From an uncultured Bacteroidales bacterium (GTDB lineage: Bacteria > Bacteroidota > Bacteroidia > Bacteroidales > P3): a stretch of 36,153 bases of DNA. The stretch is from contig CAMYZD010000009.1 in the NCBI GenBank assembly GCA_947303735.1, forward strand, positions 1-36,153, in the 5' to 3' direction. The notes under the pieces are model-generated. The model did no database searches and was not told the DNA's origin. It worked only from the letters and a program-made list of their open reading frames with translations. Of the stretch, positions 31,359-36,153 are shown piece by piece (position 1 is the first letter of the stretch; each line of letters opens with the position of its first letter). The position numbers and the translations under genes were made by a program.

Positions 31359-34157
31359 TTATCTGATCAGGGTGATGGCGCCGCGCTGGGTGACGATGTC
31401 CTCGGTGCCGGGGCGGCGGTAGGTGATGACGTAGACGTAGGTGCCTTGCGGGCACTTGATGCCCTCGGTGGAGTTGCCGTCCCACTTGAAGTGCAGGTCG
31501 TTGGAGGTGAATATCTGTCTGCCTGCGCGGTCGTAGATGAAGACGGAGAAGTTCTCCTGCTCGTTGGCGGTGTAGATCTGGAAGGTGTTGTTGTCGGGTC
31601 TTTCGGGGGTGAAGACGTTGGGGGCGAAGAAGGTGAACTGGGTCACGGGGAGCTTGAGCGAGGCGGTGTCGGAGCACTCGAGGTCGTTGTAGGCGACGAG
31701 TGTGACGTTGACCGAGTCGGCCGAGACCTCGCCGAAGTTGTGGCTGCAGGGGGAAGTGGTCTCCTCGGCGATGCCGTCCTCGAAGTGCCACACGCGGCGA
31801 ACGCTGTAGGGCGAGGCGTCGGTGAAGGTGACGACAGGGTTGTCAGAGTCCACGAAAGTCGGGTAGTATTCGACGGTGGCGACGGGTATCTGGTGTACGT
31901 TGATGGTTTCGGTGAGTGGGCTGGCGTTGCAATCGTTGGTGCCGTGGCCTATCAGGGTGTAGGTGGTCGTCTGGTGAGGTGTGACGATGATGGTGTCGGG
32001 GCCGTGGCCTGTCTCGTCGAGCAGCATGTCGAGCGAGGAGTCGGCGGGCGATGCGGTCCAGGAGTAGCTGTAGGCGGCTTCGGCGGTGAGGGTCACCTCG
32101 TCACCGTCGCACATGTCGTGGCGCGAGATAGAGAGGCGCGGGTTGACGCGGTAGGCGTTGACGCTGTCCCATGCAACGCACTGCTTGCGGCTGATAACCT
32201 TGACGTAGTACTTGCAGGTGTCGTCGTAGGGGAGGACGCGCAGTGTCGGGCCCTCGGCTATTTGGTTGGTGCCCTCCAGCTCACGGTACCAGCGGTAGTT
32301 GCAGCCCTCGGTCTCGGTGGAGACGGTGATGTCGGTCTGCTGACCGTTGCACACCACGGTGTCGCCGGTGACAAGTAGGTCAGGGTGCTGGAACACCTCG
32401 ATGGTGTCGAAGGCGCTGGCGGTGCACCAGATGGTGTCGTAGAAGTTGACGGAGTCGTGGGTGAAGAGCCCGTTGTAGACGCGCAGCTCCACGGGATTCT
32501 TAAACTCGGTGAACATCCGGGTAATCGTCTGGTGGTTGTTGCTCCGGTTACCCATTATGGTATCTACGTGGTCGGGATAGTAAAGCATCCAGTCGCGGCG
32601 GCGGCAGTTGGGGGTGGCGTCGGTGAGCTGGACCATCTCTGAGTCGCACACCTCGCGGGCGGAGGGCTCGAGGACGGGATGGGGTCTGCAGAGGGTGGAA
32701 ATCCTATAGGTGGCGTCGCTGTAGCACTCGTGGTCGTCGCGGTTGTAGGAGCGCATCTTGACGGCGTAGAGGCCGCAGGTGTCGAATTGGTATCTGAGGA
32801 TGCCGCCCACGATAGAGTCGACGACTGGAGTGTTGGGGTTGGAACCCGAGTAGACCCACCACTTGGTGATGGAGGTGTCGCAGCCGTTCAAGTCGTTGGG
32901 GACATAGCTCTTGTTGGTGAGTTTCACGCCGCTGTCGCAGTCCTTGAGCGAGTCGATGGAGATCAAAGGCTTGGTGTTCTGGACACGCACGTAGACGTTG
33001 GAGGTGAAGGGCTTGGCGGGGTCCATGGCCGAGGTCATGTCGCAGCGGAACACCATGTTGTCGGTGAGGTAGGAGGAATCGGGCGACACCTGGATGCGGA
33101 AGTCTTCGACCTGGCAGTCGTAGTGGGAGCTGTCGGGGCCGCTGGTCAGAGGCTGCCATGTGACCGAGGCGGGGATGTTGGCAAGGCTGCCGATAAGGTG
33201 TCCGTCAGTATTACTGCGGTACCACGCATAGTAGGACAGGCCAGTTGGGGCCTCGAGGGTCTGCACGGTAGTGGTCTCACCGGCGGGGCAGCCCGAGGTC
33301 TTAATGTCCATGGCCTGGCAGTCGCCCGAGACATAGCAGTAGCCGTAGTGTCCGTACTGGACGCAGTCGCCGATATACATCTCTATGCGCACCTGCTCAT
33401 AAAGGTATTTCATCAGGTTGATGGCCACCTTGTTCCAGTCACGATAGAAACCACTGCCACCGCTGCCTGAGTAGCTGTGCCAGCCGTTCACGCCATTGTT
33501 CAGACCGTGAGTGGAGACAGCATAGCAGAGGGTGTCGCTTATCTGTACCCATTGACCGCTGCTGTTCTGCTTGGTCACACGGATCACGAACGACGGGTTG
33601 CCGTCCGTTCCATGCGTGGGAGCCTGTGCCACGATGCTATAGTAGACAAACAACAATGCGTTCTGCACACGCACGTTCATTGTGTAGTACAGTGCCTCGG
33701 CATGTTTGTCAGTCTGGCAGTTGCCCAAGCGTATCGACTTATTGATAGTGGGGTCAAATTCGGAGGGAACGTAGGGTAGTTGGTAGCTCACTAAGGGGTC
33801 TTTGCCCATCTGCGAGCCTGTGCCGGGTCCGTCTGTGTTGGACATGATGCGGAACTGATTGCTGGGGTTGAGCGTCGAGCCACAGTAACTGCTACTGCCG
33901 TTATCGGTAGTAGCAGCCAGCTGGCTGGCGGGAATAATGTCGCTGGTCATGGTCACACCCGTGGCGCCGGTCAGTGAGTTAGGGGATTGCGAAATCTTTT
34001 CTCCCGTCTGTCCAGAATAGAATCCCACATACGTTCCCGCAGAGGAGCCTGAGGTAAACGATGCCGGGTTCTTCAGGCCGGGGCATGGCGAATTGGGCTG
34101 TCCCATCAAGGTGGCCCCACACAGAATGACGATTAGCAGTGCGATTGTCTTTTTCAT
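31359..34157 (-). CDS. T9SS type B (CHU_C) adhesin-like protein, copy 2
   Basis: The 932-residue paralogue of the downstream gene is transcribed first. It has its own signal peptide (MKKTIALLIVILCGATLMGQ) and the same N-terminal module starting PNSPCPGLKNPASF. Over the first 270 residues it is roughly 70% identical to copy 1 by eye, with small indels (GSGGSG near 233, and a shorter segment near 55-60). The rest, including the Ig/PKD-like domains and the CHU_C T9SS tail, is identical. Differences fall in the module most likely to face the outside. The upstream region carries a pair of direct repeats but no clear TAnnTTTG box. Confidence 0.92.
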   Translation of the reverse strand: MKKTIALLIVILCGATLMGQPNSPCPGLKNPASFTSGSSAGTYVGFYSGQTGEKISQSPNSLTGATGVTMTSDIIPASQLAATTDNGSSSYCGSTLNPSNQFRIMSNTDGPGTGSQMGKDPLVSYQLPYVPSEFDPTINKSIRLGNCQTDKHAEALYYTMNVRVQNALLFVYYSIVAQAPTHGTDGNPSFVIRVTKQNSSGQWVQISDTLCYAVSTHGLNNGVNGWHSYSGSGGSGFYRDWNKVAINLMKYLYEQVRIEMYIGDCVQYGHYGYCYVSGDCQAMDIKTSGCPAGETTTVQTLEAPTGLSYYAWYRSNTDGHLIGSLANIPASVTWQPLTSGPDSSHYDCQVEDFRIQVSPDSSYLTDNMVFRCDMTSAMDPAKPFTSNVYVRVQNTKPLISIDSLKDCDSGVKLTNKSYVPNDLNGCDTSITKWWVYSGSNPNTPVVDSIVGGILRYQFDTCGLYAVKMRSYNRDDHECYSDATYRISTLCRPHPVLEPSAREVCDSEMVQLTDATPNCRRRDWMLYYPDHVDTIMGNRSNNHQTITRMFTEFKNPVELRVYNGLFTHDSVNFYDTIWCTASAFDTIEVFQHPDLLVTGDTVVCNGQQTDITVSTETEGCNYRWYRELEGTNQIAEGPTLRVLPYDDTCKYYVKVISRKQCVAWDSVNAYRVNPRLSISRHDMCDGDEVTLTAEAAYSYSWTASPADSSLDMLLDETGHGPDTIIVTPHQTTTYTLIGHGTNDCNASPLTETINVHQIPVATVEYYPTFVDSDNPVVTFTDASPYSVRRVWHFEDGIAEETTSPCSHNFGEVSADSVNVTLVAYNDLECSDTASLKLPVTQFTFFAPNVFTPERPDNNTFQIYTANEQENFSVFIYDRAGRQIFTSNDLHFKWDGNSTEGIKCPQGTYVYVITYRRPGTEDIVTQRGAITLIR
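31360..33353 (-). repeat. Long direct repeat, copy 2 (about 1,994 bp)
   Basis: This is the partner of 28549-30542. The copies are 817 bp apart, separated by the unique 5' part of copy-1 gene plus the 18-bp intergenic gap. Identity at synonymous positions shows very recent duplication or ongoing gene conversion, unless it is an assembly artefact. Confidence 0.93.
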
Positions 34158-34354
34158 ATTGTTCGATTTTTCTTAGTTCTTTAATAATTAGGGTTGGCTA
34201 AAAAGTCTTTTTCCCCTTTTGATTCGCCTATATAGACTGAAAAAGTGCTATTTTGTTGCAATTTTAACATTGAAAAAGTGTTAAACTTTCTTAATGGTAT
34301 TATTATGTATTATATATTAGTGAGTTGTGTCGACCGAGGGTTGCTACTATTGTT
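34158..34354. promoter_or_regulatory. Upstream region of the T9SS gene pair, with direct repeats
   Basis: This AT-rich gap carries TGAAAAAGTG twice, at 34238-34247 and 34271-34280. The spacing is 33 bp, close to three helical turns, which would suit a dimeric or tandem regulator bound to one DNA face. On the T9SS-gene strand the sites read CACTTTTTCA. I see no convincing Bacteroides-type promoter, so these genes may use another sigma factor or an activator. Confidence 0.45.
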
Positions 34355-34386
34355 AAAAAGCCAGCAGTGGGTTGTCTGCTGGCTTT
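34355..34386 (-). terminator. tRNA-Val terminator
   Basis: An 11-bp stem (34357-34367 with 34376-34386) and 8-nt loop are followed on the minus strand by a short T-run (plus-strand A at 34355-34359). It abuts the encoded CCA of tRNA-Val. Confidence 0.8.
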
Positions 34387-34463
34387 GGTGGGAGTAATTG
34401 GGTTCGAACCAATGACCTTCTGCTTGTAAGGCAGACGCTCTGAACCAACTGAGCTATACTCCC
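34386..34463 (-). tRNA. tRNA-Val (anticodon TAC)
   Basis: The reverse complement has acceptor stem GGGAGTA/TACTCCC (34463-34457 with 34396-34390), D-arm AGCTCAGTTGGTT, and anticodon stem TCTGC/GCAGA around CTTACAA. The T-arm has GGTTCGAACCC. The anticodon TAC reads GUA and probably other GUN codons. The discriminator is A34389 and CCA is encoded at 34388-34386. Confidence 0.96.
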
Positions 34464-34506
34464 TTAGATGTTGAAAGAGCTTGTTTCGGCCTCGTCAAAT
34501 GATTTG

Positions 34507-34536
34507 CAAAGATACGAATTTTTTGTTACATAGCAA
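34507..34536 (-). promoter_or_regulatory. tRNA-Val promoter
   Basis: On the minus strand TTG at 34536-34534 and TATCTTTG at 34514-34507 are exactly 19 nt apart. The tRNA begins 44 nt downstream. Confidence 0.85.
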
Positions 34537-34567
34537 CTATTTTTTTTACTTATCGCGAAAATAATCG

Positions 34568-34575
34568 TACTTTTG
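34568..34575 (+). promoter_or_regulatory. -10-like box of the DUF4296 gene
   Basis: TACTTTTG fits TAnnTTTG and lies 27 nt before the ATG at 34603. No TTG is present at the standard distance. It is divergent from the tRNA-Val promoter. Confidence 0.6.
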
Positions 34576-34602
34576 CACTCCGTTAGTACTAAAAGTTAAC
34601 CT

Positions 34603-34953
34603 ATGGACAACTCACCACTGCTTACACTCTCAGCACTTTGTATGTTTGCTCTCGCTGTTGCGGGCTGCTCGCACTCTTCCGTCCCCGACGGTGTCATGAC
34701 GGAACCTCAAATGGTCGATTTCCTCGAGCAGGCCTACCTCTTGGAAGGTTTTTATGCCGTCGAAACCAATTATCATTACGACACGCTGCATCCACAGATG
34801 AAGGCTTCCTACGACAGCCTGTTCGCCTCGAGCGGCGTCACTCGCGAGATGTATGAGCGCAGCGTTGACTGGTATGCACACCATGCCGACCGCTATGAGC
34901 GGGTGTACGACTCGGTGCTGGCTCGCATCGACCGTAAGCTGGCTGAGGAGTAG
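34603..34953 (+). CDS. DUF4296 family lipoprotein
   Basis: This 116-residue protein has a signal ending in a lipobox (LAVAGC, Cys 22). The mature part fits DUF4296: a helix starting TEPQMVDFLEQAYLLEGFYA, a middle KASYDSLFASSGVTREMYER, then SVDWYAHHADRYERVYDSVL. DUF4296 is a small helical lipoprotein family of unknown function common in Bacteroidota. It converges with the next gene at 10 bp, with no terminator between them. Confidence 0.82.
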   Translation: MDNSPLLTLSALCMFALAVAGCSHSSVPDGVMTEPQMVDFLEQAYLLEGFYAVETNYHYDTLHPQMKASYDSLFASSGVTREMYERSVDWYAHHADRYERVYDSVLARIDRKLAEE

Positions 34954-34963
34954 GCTTTGTGCC

Positions 34964-35458
34964 TCACTCCCCAGTGCCTTGAATCTCCTTTTTCTTCAGG
35001 TGGTTCTCTCTCAATGCCTTGATATCCTCGTCGGGGAGGATGCGTGGCCCTTGGTCGTTCGAGGGCAATTGGGGCACGTTCAGCACCTCGTGAACCTGCC
35101 ATTTGCGGTCGCGTTTCACTAGGTTGATGGAACCGTCCTGCTCAACAGAAGGCGTGCTCTTGTGGAAGGCGGCGGTGGCGGTGGTGTCGTCGGTAACGAC
35201 AATCTGGCCTATTGTGATGGTGGCAGGAATGTTGTTGCTGTATACGCTTGAGTCGGTATGTGCCATCACCTGTTCAAAAAAGGCGAGTGTAATGTCGCAA
35301 GTCTCCTTCGACGAATACTGTCGTGCTTCGGTGGGGCGGTAGTTGCCCATCGCATCGAGGTAGCCCTGCGCGCATTGGCGTATCTGCTCCTCGTCGTTGG
35401 TGCATGCCGTCAGCAGCACGGCGGCACCTGCCAGTAGTAGTGTTCTGTGTAGTTTCAT
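34964..35458 (-). CDS. Lipoprotein with NTF2-like (DUF4878-type) fold, probable
   Basis: The 164-residue protein has a lipobox LLTAC (Cys 19) followed by TNDEE, an acidic patch typical of surface-directed Bacteroidota lipoproteins. The mature part begins with a helix (RQCAQGYLDAMGNYRPTEAR). Strands follow with the pattern ATAAFHKSTPS and LVKRDRKWQVHEVL, as in DUF4878 / NTF2-like lipoproteins. The fold call is by pattern only. A strong hairpin lies 16 nt before its ATG, between it and the upstream lipoprotein gene. Confidence 0.75.
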   Translation of the reverse strand: MKLHRTLLLAGAAVLLTACTNDEEQIRQCAQGYLDAMGNYRPTEARQYSSKETCDITLAFFEQVMAHTDSSVYSNNIPATITIGQIVVTDDTTATAAFHKSTPSVEQDGSINLVKRDRKWQVHEVLNVPQLPSNDQGPRILPDEDIKALRENHLKKKEIQGTGE

Positions 35459-35473
35459 AATGTTGGAAATAAT

Positions 35474-35500
35474 GAGAGAGTGCCGTTAGGGCACTCTCTC
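35474..35500 (-). other. Hairpin between two lipoprotein genes
   Basis: A perfect 11-bp stem (35474-35484 with 35490-35500) with a 5-nt loop lies 27 nt after the upstream gene's stop and 16 nt before the next ATG. The following bases on the minus strand (ATTATTTCC) are only weakly T-rich. It could be a terminator for the upstream gene or an attenuating or stabilising hairpin in the intergenic mRNA. Confidence 0.7.
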
Positions 35501-35526
35501 AAATGGAACCATATATTCAAACGATA

Positions 35527-35913
35527 TTAGTTCTTTTTAAAAGCATCGGCAGCACTAGGTTTGCCGATAGGATTCGAGGTCTTTGCGCTAACGCTATTGC
35601 CTTCGCCCTTTTTCAGATCATCTTTCACCTCTTCGACGCTCTTTTTGGTCGTAGGGATGTTTTTGCGGGTAACCGAAGTGGGCTTTTCTTCCTTTTTAGT
35701 AGTGGTCTTCTTCTTGGCAGTGGCAGCCTTCTTCACAACGGGCTGTTCCACCACGGGGGTGTCCACCACGGGCAAGGTGTCGATAAGTTCCTCAACAACG
35801 GTAGTGTCGATAGGAACCACGGTGTCAACCAGCTCGGCGGGAGCGTTGTTGTTGCAGGCAACCATCAGGCCGCAAGCAGCCACGGCGAGAGCCGCAATTC
35901 TAATCTTTTTCAT
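35527..35913 (-). CDS. Small Lys/Thr/Val-rich lipoprotein
   Basis: The 128-residue protein has a lipobox LMVAC (Cys 20). After a short NNNAPAE linker comes a low-complexity Val-Asp-Thr-Pro stretch (about 29-60), then a Lys-Thr-rich basic stretch (KKAATAKKKTTTKKEEKPTS). The C-terminal third is charged. It is probably intrinsically disordered. A bridge between outer membrane and peptidoglycan, or another electrostatic binder, is possible but only inferred. No family is recognised. Confidence 0.75.
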   Translation of the reverse strand: MKKIRIAALAVAACGLMVACNNNAPAELVDTVVPIDTTVVEELIDTLPVVDTPVVEQPVVKKAATAKKKTTTKKEEKPTSVTRKNIPTTKKSVEEVKDDLKKGEGNSVSAKTSNPIGKPSAADAFKKN

Positions 35914-35941
35914 TACGTTGAAAGAATTGAATGGTTAATGG

Positions 35942-36153
35942 TTATTTCTTGATGTTCATTTTCTTGAAAGCAGCCTTACCGTAGGGCTCGAAGACAAAGT
36001 TGGTAATGGTGGCAGCGAGGGTGGCGGTGGTGCACTCCTCAATGGTCTGGGCACCGTTACCAACCATGTCGGTGAGATAGTACATGGTAACGGAAGTAGT
36101 CATGCTCATCTTGAGGGCGGTCAGGTCGAGCTCGGTGCAGTTCATGTTGTCCA
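35942..36153 (-). CDS. C-terminal part of an unknown protein, cut by the window end
   Basis: The frame is open from the window edge to a stop at 35942, giving at least 70 residues. Met at 36145 could be a start, but the frame continues upstream beyond the window, so it is more likely internal. The segment is rich in Thr and hydrophobic residues (SMTTSVTMYYLTDMVGNGAQ, then TLAATITNFVFEPYGKAAFK) and ends MNIKK. I recognise no family. It lies 28 bp upstream of the Lys-rich lipoprotein gene on the same strand. Confidence 0.6.
   Translation of the reverse strand, partial: DNMNCTELDLTALKMSMTTSVTMYYLTDMVGNGAQTIEECTTATLAATITNFVFEPYGKAAFKKMNIKK

Noticed and set aside
28635-33470. Long plus-strand open frames of 263-321 codons, rich in Val and Gly, inside both T9SS genes
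   Set aside because: They are antisense shadows of GC-rich codons. They recur in both copies only because the DNA is duplicated.

Overview
The window looks like chromosomal DNA of a member of the Bacteroidota, most likely Bacteroidales. Four lines of evidence point there. Promoters repeatedly match the Bacteroides-type consensus (TTG, 18-20 nt, TAnnTTTG). Translation starts are A-rich and lack Shine-Dalgarno sequences. Three proteins look like type IX secretion (T9SS) cargo: a C10 protease with a type A-like sorting tail and two adhesin-like proteins with gliding-motility (CHU_C, type B) tails. Lineage-typical families are present (DUF4270, DUF4296, a short GT5-only 'starch synthase', acidic +2 surface-lipoprotein signals). 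Species cannot be told from sequence alone.

Layout. 1-343 is AT-rich and apparently non-genic, with a cluster of TGGAAACGA motifs and, next to it, an inverted 20-bp copy of a tRNA 3' end. 397-683 holds two tRNA-Leu genes, each with its own terminator, behind one promoter. 897-5435 is a 1512-residue exported protein of unknown function. 5595-7583 is the ribosomal protein S1 unit, with a structured leader and a strong terminator. 7737-11362 is sufC-sufD followed by an MsbA-like ABC exporter, all on the minus strand. Its promoter overlaps the divergent promoter of a SAM hydrolase gene (11526-12335). recX (minus) and a GT5-like / DUF4270 / MORN-repeat / maf / lipoprotein run (13076-17545, plus) diverge from a palindrome-rich region.

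17970-22210 is a partial ATP synthase operon, atpE-F-H-A-G, with its own promoter directly before atpE. Subunits a, beta and epsilon are absent from the window. 22329-26557 carries the C10 protease and a sugar MFS transporter. On the minus strand, 34157-26586 holds two tandem T9SS adhesin-like genes followed by recQ. The two adhesin genes share about 1,994 bp that appear identical but have diverged 5' parts. The right end has tRNA-Val and a group of small lipoprotein genes, ending in a gene cut by the window edge.

Most of this is ordinary core genome: translation, Fe-S assembly, ATP synthesis, repair. The parts most worth a second look are the homogenised T9SS gene pair with exchangeable-looking N-termini, the split ATP synthase locus with a large hairpin after atpE, the inverted tRNA-Leu fragment beside the motif cluster, the degenerate starch-synthase-like protein paired with DUF4270, and the very large unknown exported protein. 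I did not find an obvious new defence, CRISPR or biosynthetic system.
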